In this document: piece by piece, positions 1-6,335 of the stretch
Layout: each line of letters begins with the position of its first letter
How positions within the stretch are numbered: position 1 is the stretch's first letter
Assembly (NCBI RefSeq): GCF_009834025.1
Contig: NZ_CP047156.1
Coordinates: forward strand, 3,556,067-3,620,066
Direction of reading: 5' to 3'
Length of the DNA: 64,000 nt
From: Epidermidibacterium keratini
GTDB lineage: Bacteria > Actinomycetota > Actinomycetes > Mycobacteriales > Antricoccaceae
Notes under the pieces: generated by a model
Seen by the model: only the letters and a program-made list of their open reading frames with translations
What the model was told of the DNA's origin: nothing
Databases searched by the model: none
Position numbers and translations under genes: made by a program

Positions 1-1
1 C

Positions 2-322
2 GACGCGGCCCGGCTGCAGCGAGACCGGATCGTCCAGATCAGCGAGATCACCGGTCGCAGGCACTCCGACATCGAGGACCTCTTCGAGGTCGACGAGTAT
101 CTCAACCTCTTCAACAAGACATTCGGCACGTCGATCTCGGTCGGCGAGCTTGGTCACGGCGACCGGATTGTGAAGCGACTGACGGACGTCCACGGGCCTT
201 ACGACCACTACAAGCCAGCCGATGTGATGCTCCGGCACCCTGAGCGTCGCGACGGGCTGTCTGAGGAGACCTTGGCTAGGTTCGAGAAGCTCTTCGAGCG
301 GATCAATGGCACCCTTGGCTGA
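2..322 (+). CDS. C-terminal end of an OLD-family ATPase/endonuclease-like protein (partial)
   Basis: The frame is open from the window edge and ends with TGA at 320-322, giving the last 106 residues of a longer protein. The run IEDLF-x4-YL, then GDRIVKR, a DHYKPA block and a closing [16 protein letters not shown] resemble the extreme C-terminus of AAA/OLD-type ATP-dependent nucleases with a TOPRIM domain. No catalytic residues lie in the visible part, so activity cannot be judged. It opens an accessory stretch between the expected position of mutM and smc. The family call rests on pattern memory only. Confidence 0.5.
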   Translation, partial: DAARLQRDRIVQISEITGRRHSDIEDLFEVDEYLNLFNKTFGTSISVGELGHGDRIVKRLTDVHGPYDHYKPADVMLRHPERRDGLSEETLARFEKLFERINGTLG

Positions 323-333
323 GGTTACGCGGC

Positions 334-513
334 TCAGTGGGCGGCCGGGGCCGCTGCTCGTGCAAGACTCAGCGCCTCCTCGCCCGAGATCAGCGATGCC
401 GCGGTCAGGATCGGGATCTGCTTGTAGTCCATGGTGAACCAGACCTGCAACGTGTCCGGATCGTCGGTTTCGGCGATGAATCGCTCGGTGACGAGGTGGG
501 TCGCCCATCGCTG
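334..513 (-). pseudogene. C-terminal fragment of an unidentified protein
   Basis: On the minus strand an open stretch of about 58 codons ends with a stop at 334-336. It includes the run [20 protein letters not shown] and a tail [18 protein letters not shown], with codon use like real coding DNA. There is no start codon in a suitable place. The upstream side is cut off around 513-519, where the mutM remnant begins on the other strand. I do not recognise the family. It is most likely debris from insertion or deletion. Confidence 0.35.
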
Positions 514-518
514 GCCCC

Positions 519-699
519 TTCGACGCGGTGTACGTCAACGTCGCTGTGTGAGGTTGGCTACTTCGACCGATCGCTGCACGCCTACGGACAGCGGGACCTG
601 CCGTGTGCGCGGTGCGGTACGCCGATCGTGCGCGAGTCGTTCATGAACCGCTCGTCGTACTCCTGCCCGGTCTGCCAACGACCCCCTCGCTCACGCTGA
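519..699 (+). pseudogene. mutM: mutM (fpg) 3'-end remnant, copy 1
   Basis: The sequence encodes FDAVYVNV, then, after a one-base frameshift near 543-555, GYFDRSL and a zinc finger CARC-x16-CPVC containing FMNRSS, ending with TGA at 697-699. This is the C-terminus of actinobacterial formamidopyrimidine-DNA glycosylase (MutM), whose CX2CX16CX2C finger binds DNA. The enzyme body, with the catalytic N-terminal proline, is absent. The frameshift and missing 5' part make it a pseudogene fragment. Its stop overlaps the end of the convergent MFS gene. mutM usually sits just upstream of smc in actinobacteria, so this marks the old locus. Confidence 0.75.
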
Positions 700-1905
700 G
701 AACTGCCGAGGCCGAGCATCCGGCCGCCGCTGCAGCCACACGAGGACGACCGCGCATCCTGCGATCGTGAAGCCGGCAAACCACTCGACCGCGGTCACCA
801 GTCCGATCTTCATCGCCAGCAGCCCGACTCCCATTACCGGGACCCCAATGCCGAGATACACGCCGGTGAAGTAAGCCGAGGTCACGCTCCCGACGATCCT
901 GGTGGGTGCCGAGAGGTTCACCGTCTTGGTCGCGCCGAGGAGCACCAGGCCTTGTCCCAGCCCGGCCACCAGTGCCGAGGCTATGAGCAGGATCACCGAC
1001 ACAGTGCCCTGGGCGATCAGCAGCAGGATCAGGCCCACGACCACCGCAGGCAGCCCCCAGACCTGAATGCGATGCGGGTCCCAGCCATTGGCGATGAACT
1101 GCATCGCAGCGCTCGCTCCGAGGATCACCGTCACCATCCCGCCGGTAAGCACCGCATTGTGGATGTTGAAGGCCTCACCCATGAGCGAAGGGACGAGCGC
1201 CATGAACAGTGCTGTGACGGCCCACGCCAGGGCGGCGGCCAATGTCGCCGTCATGAAGCGCGGCAGAATCTCGCGAGGGACCTTCGACAGCTGCACCCGC
1301 CACGGGGCGCGCTCGGTGACGGGACGATAGGCCGTGAGGATGATCGCGGCGATCATCACGAGTAGTCCCAATTGAACGAGATAGGACAACTGCCTCGGCC
1401 AGGGGAGGAACTCGACCAAGAATCCGGCCAGCAGTGGCCCGATCGCTCCGCCGCCGACCATCGCCGCCGATGAGATCTGCGCGGCATGCCTGTCATCCGC
1501 GTGCGGATGCGTCTCGCGCAGCGCGCCGGCCGCTGCGCCGGATGCGGCTCCCACGGCGATGCCCTGCAGTGCCCGGCCGGCGACGAGCAGGCTCAGTCCG
1601 CCGGCGAGGCACATCAGCACCGATCCCAGCGCTCCGGCGATGAGCGATCCGATGAGCACCGGCCGCCGGCCGATGGCATCCGACAGGCTCCCCGCGACGA
1701 TGAGCGCCGGGATGAGTGCGAGGGCGTACGCGGCGAAGGCGATCGAGATCATGAGCGAGCTCAGTCCGAAATCGGCCTGATAGATCGGATAGATCGGGCT
1801 CGGCAGGTTCGCGCCCAATGTAGCCAGCGTCATGCAGCCGGCAACGGCGATGAACAACAGCCAAGACCGACCGTGCGCGGCATCGGTGGAGTCGTGTGTA
1901 TGCAT
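691..1905 (-). CDS. MFS transporter (drug/metabolite efflux type)
   Basis: This is a 404-residue polytopic protein with about 12 hydrophobic segments. The loop after the second helix reads [12 protein letters not shown] (about residues 72-83), the classic major-facilitator motif. A Gly/Ala-rich [14 protein letters not shown] segment follows in helix 4. I chose the ATG at 1905 over an upstream in-frame ATG at 2025 because the upstream choice would run into the divergent regulator. A TAGCGT -10 hexamer (complement of 1913-1918) also stands 7 bases before the 1905 codon, suggesting a leaderless message. It is divergent from an ArsR-type regulator that probably controls it. The substrate is unknown. 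Confidence 0.8.
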   Translation of the reverse strand: MHTHDSTDAAHGRSWLLFIAVAGCMTLATLGANLPSPIYPIYQADFGLSSLMISIAFAAYALALIPALIVAGSLSDAIGRRPVLIGSLIAGALGSVLMCLAGGLSLLVAGRALQGIAVGAASGAAAGALRETHPHADDRHAAQISSAAMVGGGAIGPLLAGFLVEFLPWPRQLSYLVQLGLLVMIAAIILTAYRPVTERAPWRVQLSKVPREILPRFMTATLAAALAWAVTALFMALVPSLMGEAFNIHNAVLTGGMVTVILGASAAMQFIANGWDPHRIQVWGLPAVVVGLILLLIAQGTVSVILLIASALVAGLGQGLVLLGATKTVNLSAPTRIVGSVTSAYFTGVYLGIGVPVMGVGLLAMKIGLVTAVEWFAGFTIAGCAVVLVWLQRRPDARPRQFSA

Positions 1906-2005
1906 ACCGCCCACGCTATGTCCATCATGATTCATCCATTGCTGAAGTGTGATCGCCGTACCGTGGAGACAACGCCGTCCATCCCGATCGATCGGAGGAA
2001 CTCTC
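1906..2005. promoter_or_regulatory. Divergent promoter/operator region between MFS and ArsR genes
   Basis: This 100-bp gap carries the -10 element of the transporter (TAGCGT, reading leftward, 1918-1913). A perfect 8-bp palindrome ATCATGAT at 1924-1931 falls in the -35/-10 spacer of that promoter. The regulator gene on the other side has a strong GGAGGA ribosome-binding site at 1994-1999. An operator at the palindrome is inferred from position only. Confidence 0.4.
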
Positions 2006-2791
2006 ATGCACGACGAGCCCGACAACGCCTACGGCGACGTGAACATCAGCGCCGTCGCCGGTCTGTTCGCGGACGAGTCCCGCAGCCGCATCCTCATGGC
2101 TCTGGGCGACGGCCGAGAGCTGCCGGCCAGCGTCATCGCGATGGAGGCCGGGATCAGCGCAGCCGGGGCAAGCAACCACCTGCGCAAGCTGCTCGATGCC
2201 GGACTCGTCCGCGTCCGGGAAGTCGGCCGGCATCGATACTTCCGCCTCGCCAACGATCACGTCGGACAGGTGCTAGAGGCGCTGGCCGCACTCGCGCCGA
2301 GCTTCACCGTCTCGTCGTTTCGTGAGTCGACGCGTGCGAATGCGCTGCGCGCGGCCCGCTCCTGCTACGACCACCTCGCGGGACGCCTGGCCATCGTGGT
2401 CTGCCAGGGACTGCTGGATTCCGGTGCCGTGCAGCGCACCGATGGTCTCCACGACCTCAGCCGGTTGCAATCCGATCCCTTGTCAGCCGGCGGATCTCCG
2501 CAGTCGCTGTACGAAGTCATGCGCACGCCTGCCGCCGAGAAAGTGTTCGCCGACCTCGGCCTCGATCTGCGCGATCTCGTCTTCGAGACGAGCCGTCGAC
2601 CTCTGCTGCGGCCCTGCGTGGACTGGAGCGAGCAGGCCCATCACTTTGGCGGCCGTCTCGGAGCGGCGCTGCTGCACACCTGGATCGATCGGGGCTGGAT
2701 CGAGCGGCGTCCGGCGAACCGCTCGCTCAAACTCCTGGACCAGGGGAAAACCGGCCTCAGCGACGCGCTCGGTGTGACCGTCGCCGCATGA
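2006..2791 (+). CDS. ArsR/SmtB-type winged-helix regulator with long C-terminal domain
   Basis: The protein has 261 residues. Residues 8-95 form an ArsR-like winged helix: LFADESRSRILMALGDG, then the recognition region ISAAGASNHLRKLLDAGLV and the wing REVGRHRYFRL. The rest (about 165 residues) is an uncharacterised domain often found in long actinobacterial ArsR proteins. No metal-binding CxC motif is visible, so it is probably not a classical metal sensor. The start at 2006 is fixed by GGAGGA at 1994-1999. It is divergent from the MFS gene, its most likely target. The pair lies between two mutM remnants. Confidence 0.8.
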   Translation: MHDEPDNAYGDVNISAVAGLFADESRSRILMALGDGRELPASVIAMEAGISAAGASNHLRKLLDAGLVRVREVGRHRYFRLANDHVGQVLEALAALAPSFTVSSFRESTRANALRAARSCYDHLAGRLAIVVCQGLLDSGAVQRTDGLHDLSRLQSDPLSAGGSPQSLYEVMRTPAAEKVFADLGLDLRDLVFETSRRPLLRPCVDWSEQAHHFGGRLGAALLHTWIDRGWIERRPANRSLKLLDQGKTGLSDALGVTVAA

Positions 2792-2879
2792 TCTGCGCGT
2801 AGCACTCGAGCAGTGCCGCCTGGAGAAAGCTGCAGTCCGCGCCCCGGTCGGCGGCAGCTGGCGTGCCTCCTTTTCGCTC

Positions 2880-3031
2880 ATTGGTGCGAGGTGTGCGGCT
2901 ACTTCGAGCGGTCGCTGAACGTGTACGGCATGGCGGCGGAGCGGTGCAGCCGGTGTGGGACACCGGTGGTGATGGAGGCGTCCATGAATCGATCGTCGCA
3001 CTTCTGCCCGAGCTGCCAGCGCAAGCGCTAG
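2880..3031 (+). pseudogene. mutM: mutM (fpg) 3'-end remnant, copy 2
   Basis: The frame encodes [12 protein letters not shown], then the zinc finger CSRC-x16-CPSC with MNRSS, ending at TAG 3029-3031. It is homologous to copy 1 at 519-699 but clearly diverged: they share GYF[DE]RSL, the finger cysteines, GTP and MNRSS, and are roughly 60-65% alike by eye at the nucleotide level. Upstream homology fades near 2875. Only the extreme C-terminus of MutM is present, without the catalytic body. The two copies flank the MFS/ArsR pair. Confidence 0.72.
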
Positions 3032-3041
3032 CCGAGCAGTC

Positions 3042-3262
3042 CTACTTCCGGGGGCGACCGCTGTGGGGTGTGCTGATGGCGGGAGTGGTCAGGGCAGGAC
3101 GGCGACGGGCCTCGACTTCGATGAGGAGGTCTGGGTCCCCGAGCGCGGCGACTCCGAACAGAGTGATGGGACGCACGAGATCGGCTCCCAGGCGCTCTGC
3201 CGCTTTGACTACGCCTTCGCCGAGATCTGGAGCCTTCTGCGATTGGGAGCTGGGCGCGTCAA
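3042..3262 (-). pseudogene. RidA (YjgF) family C-terminal remnant
   Basis: The minus strand is open for about 73 codons, ending with a stop at 3042-3044. It reads APDLGEGVVKAAERLGADL, then ITLFGVAALGDPDLLIEVEA, the closing beta-strand block of RidA-family enamine/imine deaminases. The N-terminal half is missing and there is no start codon. It abuts mutM remnant copy 2 tail to tail. It is non-functional debris and further sign that this stretch has been rearranged. Confidence 0.6.
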
Positions 3263-3277
3263 CGCTATCCTGGAGAC

Positions 3278-3607
3278 ATGCCGAAGAGCGTGCCGACGCC
3301 CGCGACGCTCGCCCTGCGCGAGCTCATCGAGGCACGCCGCGACGAGTTCCAGGCGCTGCTGGTCAAGTACGGTGCGACCAATCCGAAACTCTTCGGCTCC
3401 GTCGCTCGCGGCACCGCGCACTCCGACTCCGACATCGACATCCTCGTTGAGATGGACCCGGACGACGGCAATCTCCTCTTGCGCGCCTCCGGGCTAATGG
3501 AGGAGACCCGGGCACTGTTCGGTCGCGACGACATAGACGTGTTCCCCGTGCAGCTGCTCAAGCATCCGATATCGGCCTCGTCCTTCGACGACGCGGTCGC
3601 GCTGTGA
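3278..3607 (+). CDS. mntA: MntA-like nucleotidyltransferase antitoxin
   Basis: This 109-residue minimal nucleotidyltransferase carries GSVARG followed by SDSDIDILV (G40/S41, metal-binding D50 and D52). That matches MNT antitoxins, which neutralise HepT toxins by AMPylating a tyrosine. The HepT partner follows with a 4-base overlap. TATCCT at 3266-3271 lies 6 bases before the ATG, so the operon is probably transcribed leaderless. It sits in the accessory region upstream of smc. Confidence 0.85.
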   Translation: MPKSVPTPATLALRELIEARRDEFQALLVKYGATNPKLFGSVARGTAHSDSDIDILVEMDPDDGNLLLRASGLMEETRALFGRDDIDVFPVQLLKHPISASSFDDAVAL

Positions 3608-3939
3608 GCCGCGACGCCGCCCAGCGCATCGCCGATGTTCTAGTGGCTATCGATCGGTGCCGTCGGTATGTCGCCGCTCTCGACGGTGATGGCGATGTCG
3701 TCGACATGGCCGAGGATGCAATCGAACGCAACCTGCAGATCATCGGCGAAGCTGTCAACCACCTCCCGGCGGAGATCACCGATGCGCACCCGGAGATCGC
3801 CTGGCCGCAGATTCGGGGATTTCGTAACATCCTCGTTCATCAGTACTTCGGGGTCGATTCCAATGTTGTCCGTGATGTGGTCGACGCGCACCTGCCGCCC
3901 CTTGCGGAGGCGTTGCAGAACCACGTTCCCGACGACTGA
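3604..3939 (+). CDS. hepT: HepT-like ribonuclease toxin
   Basis: This is a 111-residue helical HEPN-type protein. The signature R-x4-H-x-Y is present as RNILVHQY (R74, H79, Y81), the RNase active site and the tyrosine that the cognate MntA modifies. The GTG start overlaps the end of mntA (GTGA), so translation is coupled. Gene order antitoxin-toxin is usual for this pair. All key residues are intact, so the module looks functional. Confidence 0.85.
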   Translation: MSRDAAQRIADVLVAIDRCRRYVAALDGDGDVVDMAEDAIERNLQIIGEAVNHLPAEITDAHPEIAWPQIRGFRNILVHQYFGVDSNVVRDVVDAHLPPLAEALQNHVPDD

Positions 3940-3951
3940 TCCGATTCAGAA

Positions 3952-3967
3952 CAACTTCCGGAGGTTG
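3952..3967. terminator. Small inverted repeat between hepT and convergent hydrolase
   Basis: CAAC-T-TCCGGA-G-GTTG is a 16-base imperfect palindrome centred between the two converging genes, without a T-tract. It may act as a weak bidirectional terminator. Confidence 0.3.
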
Positions 3968-3978
3968 GGCGCAGCGCA

Positions 3979-4776
3979 TCAAAACGCACCGCGAGCTGCG
4001 GGGTGCTGGTGGGTTCGCGTGATCAGCTCGCTGATCAGCTTCCCCAGCGCGGCGGGCGCGTCGACGTGAGCGAGGTGTCCTTGGCCCGGAAGGATCGTGG
4101 TCGTGGAGTGAGGCAGGAGCGTTCGGACTCGTTCGAAGGCGGGTCCGTAGGGCTCGGCGTCGAGGTTGTTCTCGCCCAGGATGAGCTCGGCAGCGATGCT
4201 CGACCAGGTGCCCTTCGGCCGGAAGGCGTTTAGCGCGGCCAGCTCGTCGGGCAGCGGCTCGGAGAGCCGGCACAGGGTGGGCCACGCGGGGGATGACCTG
4301 AGGGCTTCCACTCTCTCCTGCGGAAACCGCGAGATGTCGAGGTTGACGATCTCCACGCGCCGGTTGAGGTCGGCGTCTCGCAACTCAGTCATCGCATCGC
4401 GTCCGAATGGGCCGAGTACCGGCTCGTATCCCACCACCTCCTGCACTCGCTTGTCGGTTGCGGCGACCTCCAGGGCGATGGTGGCACCGTAGCTCCATCC
4501 CACGAGTGTCACCGCGCCTGCGAGGTGATCGATCCACGCCGTGAGGTCACTGGCCTCCGTGGCGACGGAGTACCCCTCGCCCAGTGGGCCACTGGGCGAT
4601 CGTCCGCGGCGGTCGAGGATGAGTACTGGCTCGGCGCGGGAGATGGCCTCGACCACCGGGGCGAACGACTGCGCATCGGCCATCACTCCCGGAACCACCA
4701 GGATTGGATCGCCGCGACCGGGCCGCCACAGACCGTGCAGTCGTGTCCCGTCACGCCGGATCGTTCGGGATTCCAT
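3979..4776 (-). CDS. Alpha/beta-fold hydrolase
   Basis: The 265-residue protein has an alpha/beta-hydrolase layout. The nucleophile elbow is GWSYGA (Ser95), the oxyanion-hole region is VVPGVM near residue 28, and the catalytic-histidine block is GQGHLAHVDAP near the C-terminus. The substrate cannot be told from the sequence. It is divergent from a TetR regulator whose promoter region contains an inverted repeat, so the regulator probably controls it. A Shine-Dalgarno-like GAGGTGAG precedes the ATG. Bases near its 3' end (3981-3993) resemble one arm of the dispersed hairpin family. Confidence 0.8.
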   Translation of the reverse strand: MESRTIRRDGTRLHGLWRPGRGDPILVVPGVMADAQSFAPVVEAISRAEPVLILDRRGRSPSGPLGEGYSVATEASDLTAWIDHLAGAVTLVGWSYGATIALEVAATDKRVQEVVGYEPVLGPFGRDAMTELRDADLNRRVEIVNLDISRFPQERVEALRSSPAWPTLCRLSEPLPDELAALNAFRPKGTWSSIAAELILGENNLDAEPYGPAFERVRTLLPHSTTTILPGQGHLAHVDAPAALGKLISELITRTHQHPAARGAF

Positions 4777-4832
4777 CGACTACTCACCTCGGTTTCTGTA
4801 GTGACTGTTCCGGATATCAGCCTAGGCCGATT

Positions 4833-4859
4833 TCTGGAGTGGATCAACTAGAATCCAGA
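4833..4859. promoter_or_regulatory. tetR promoter with overlapping inverted repeat
   Basis: TCTGGA (4833-4838) and TCCAGA (4854-4859) form a 6-bp inverted repeat with a 15-base spacer, about two helical turns centre to centre. The repeat encloses a TAGAAT -10 hexamer (4849-4854) that lies 7 bases before the GTG at 4862. This suggests an autoregulated, leaderless tetR promoter. The operator role is inferred. Confidence 0.45.
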
Positions 4860-4861
4860 GC

Positions 4862-5452
4862 GTGAGCACCCGAGGACGACCGCGCGGCTTCGACCGAGAT
4901 GCTGCGCTGTTGACCGCTACTCGGTTGTTCTGGGCGCGGGGGTACGACGGGACTTCGCTGTCGGACCTCACCGCCGCGATGGGGATCTCGCCGTCGAGCT
5001 TCTATGCCGCGTTCGGTGACAAGAAGTCCCTCTTCGCCGAGACTGTGCAGGGCTACATGCAGCGCTACACCGCGATCTACATCGAGGCCGTGCGCAGTCC
5101 GACGGCCCGCGAGGCGGCCGAGCGAATCCTGCGCGATTCGGTGGACGAGTTCACCGACGAAAACCGACCGATGAGCTGCCTGGTCGTCAGTGCCGCGATC
5201 CAAGGTGGCAGCGAAACCATCGACGTACGCCGGACGCTTGAAGAGCACCAGCGGGCGCTCGAGACGGTCCTGGCCGAACGCATCGAGCAGGACAAGGTAT
5301 CGGGCGCGCTGGACAACGGCCTCGATACCGCAGTGCTGACCGGCTGGGTGCGCACGGTCTGGGAGGGCCTGTCCAATCAGTCGAATGCGGGGGTCGCGCG
5401 GGAGCAACTGCAGGAGATCGTCACTCTCGCAATGCGCGCCTGGCCCGGCTGA
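4862..5452 (+). CDS. TetR/AcrR family regulator
   Basis: The protein has 196 residues. The N-terminal 50 form a TetR-type DNA-binding domain: RGRPRGFDRDAALLTATRLF, then GTSLSDLTAAMGISPSSFYAAFGDKKSLF. The C-terminal part is a variable ligand-binding/dimerisation domain. The GTG at 4862 is favoured by the -10 hexamer 7 bases upstream and the absence of a ribosome-binding site. It is divergent from the alpha/beta hydrolase, its likely target. The inducer is unknown. Confidence 0.85.
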   Translation: MSTRGRPRGFDRDAALLTATRLFWARGYDGTSLSDLTAAMGISPSSFYAAFGDKKSLFAETVQGYMQRYTAIYIEAVRSPTAREAAERILRDSVDEFTDENRPMSCLVVSAAIQGGSETIDVRRTLEEHQRALETVLAERIEQDKVSGALDNGLDTAVLTGWVRTVWEGLSNQSNAGVAREQLQEIVTLAMRAWPG

Positions 5453-5482
5453 ACGGCGTACGGCACCACCATCTTCGTGACA

Positions 5483-5496
5483 GCGCGGCGCCGCGC
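5483..5496. terminator. Perfect 14-bp GC palindrome between convergent genes
   Basis: GCGCGGCGCCGCGC lies between the converging tetR and the small membrane gene. It could form a short hairpin terminator without a T-tract, or a cruciform. Confidence 0.3.
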
Positions 5497-5511
5497 GCCG
5501 TACTCGCTGAG

Positions 5512-5805
5512 CTACTGCTTTCGGCGACGTCGGCGGCGGGCTGTTGAACGTCGCCCGCTCAGTCGATCCTGCTTGTCGGGACCATCATCGACGACGAGCG
5601 AGTTGTAGTCGGCACCGTTCTCGCCCCAGATGCGTGGTTGCCAGAGCGTTCCCCTGCCGTCGATCCACGGCGCGAAATCGGAGTGCGCCGGCTCGACGCC
5701 TCCGTTGCGACGGCGCCGGATCATGATCAGGAACGGCCAACAGAGCGCGCAGACTGCCAGGGCTATGAGCAGGATGGTCATCACCGTCCGTCCCGTCGAG
5801 TCCAT
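5512..5805 (-). CDS. Small single-pass membrane protein, unknown function
   Basis: The protein has 97 residues from the ATG at 5805; an in-frame TTG two codons upstream is less likely. A hydrophobic stretch TILLIALAVCALCWPFLIMI is followed by a basic run and an Arg-rich tail RRSTARRRRRRKQ. This suggests an N-out/C-in single-pass protein with a cytoplasmic, nucleic-acid- or lipid-contacting tail. No family is recognised. It is upstream of, and on the same strand as nothing closer than, the Gly-rich membrane gene at 5913, separated from it by a dispersed hairpin. Confidence 0.5.
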   Translation of the reverse strand: MDSTGRTVMTILLIALAVCALCWPFLIMIRRRRNGGVEPAHSDFAPWIDGRGTLWQPRIWGENGADYNSLVVDDGPDKQDRLSGRRSTARRRRRRKQ

Positions 5806-5842
5806 GCCCAATCCTCTTATGCCTGACGTGTACGCCGAGCCT

Positions 5843-5904
5843 CACGCGCGGTGGGTTCTGCACCGATAACCGGCCTCGAGCGGTGGTGAACCCACCGCGC
5901 GTGG
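5843..5904. repeat. Dispersed hairpin element, copy A
   Basis: This is an inverted repeat with arms CACGCGCGGTGGGTTC-TG-CACCG on the left and the near-exact complement on the right; only two positions differ, and the loop is about 16 bases. The outer arm ACGCGCGGTGGGTT is shared with copy F at 54375. It lies between two minus-strand small membrane genes. Confidence 0.8.
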
Positions 5905-5912
5905 GCTGGGTT

Positions 5913-6152
5913 CTAGTCGCCGCCGCCGCCGCCGCCTCCACCGCCGCAGTCTCCGCCACCGCCGAAGCCGCCGCCGCAGTCGCTTCCGAAGTCCGCGCCG
6001 CCGCCGCCGGGGCCGCCGATAGCCGCATCGCCGGTTGAGCCGGGTTGGTTGACCCACCAGCGCGCTCGTTTAGGGCCAGCCAGCCATCGGGCGAGGCCGA
6101 GTGAGAGCCCGCCCGCGACGAGTACGACGATCAGGAACACCAGTGGGCTCAT
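5913..6152 (-). CDS. Small membrane protein with Gly/Cys-rich tail
   Basis: The 79-residue protein has one N-terminal membrane segment (LVFLIVVLVAGGLSLGLA), a short basic linker RWLAGPKRAR, and a C-terminal half made almost entirely of glycine with two cysteines (FGSDCGGG and GGDCGGG), ending in nine glycines and an Asp. Such Gly-rich tails are low-complexity, so homology is hard to assign. Its ATG has a purine-rich GAGAGGGGG upstream. It is divergent from the M20 peptidase gene, with hairpin copy B between them. Confidence 0.45.
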   Translation of the reverse strand: MSPLVFLIVVLVAGGLSLGLARWLAGPKRARWWVNQPGSTGDAAIGGPGGGGADFGSDCGGGFGGGGDCGGGGGGGGGD

Positions 6153-6215
6153 AGCGGCCCCCTCTCACCAGTCGTGAGATGAGTGTCACCTGCGCGAACT
6201 CGCCCTGGCAAGCAT

Positions 6216-6308
6216 CGACCTGCGGTGCGTTTCACCCCGATAAATGGCGATTAGCGGGGCGAAACGCACCGCGCGTGGGGAGAGCGGGGCAAAACGCACC
6301 GCAGGTCG
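6216..6308. repeat. Dispersed hairpin element, copy B (three-armed)
   Basis: The left arm at 6216-6239 (CGACCTGCGGTGCGTTT plus CACCCCG) can pair with two right arms. The inner arm at 6254-6280 ends in the GCGCG type. The outer arm at 6283-6308 ends in GCAGGTCG and matches the left end fully. It looks like a hairpin with a second half-element inserted. It lies between divergent genes, just upstream of the M20 peptidase promoter. Confidence 0.75.
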
Positions 6309-6335
6309 CAACCAGCGGGTCGATAGGGTTGGCGC

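Noticed and set aside
3981-3993. AAAACGCACCGCG resembles one arm of the dispersed hairpins
   Set aside because: It has no partner arm and lies at the coding end of the hydrolase. A chance match is as likely.
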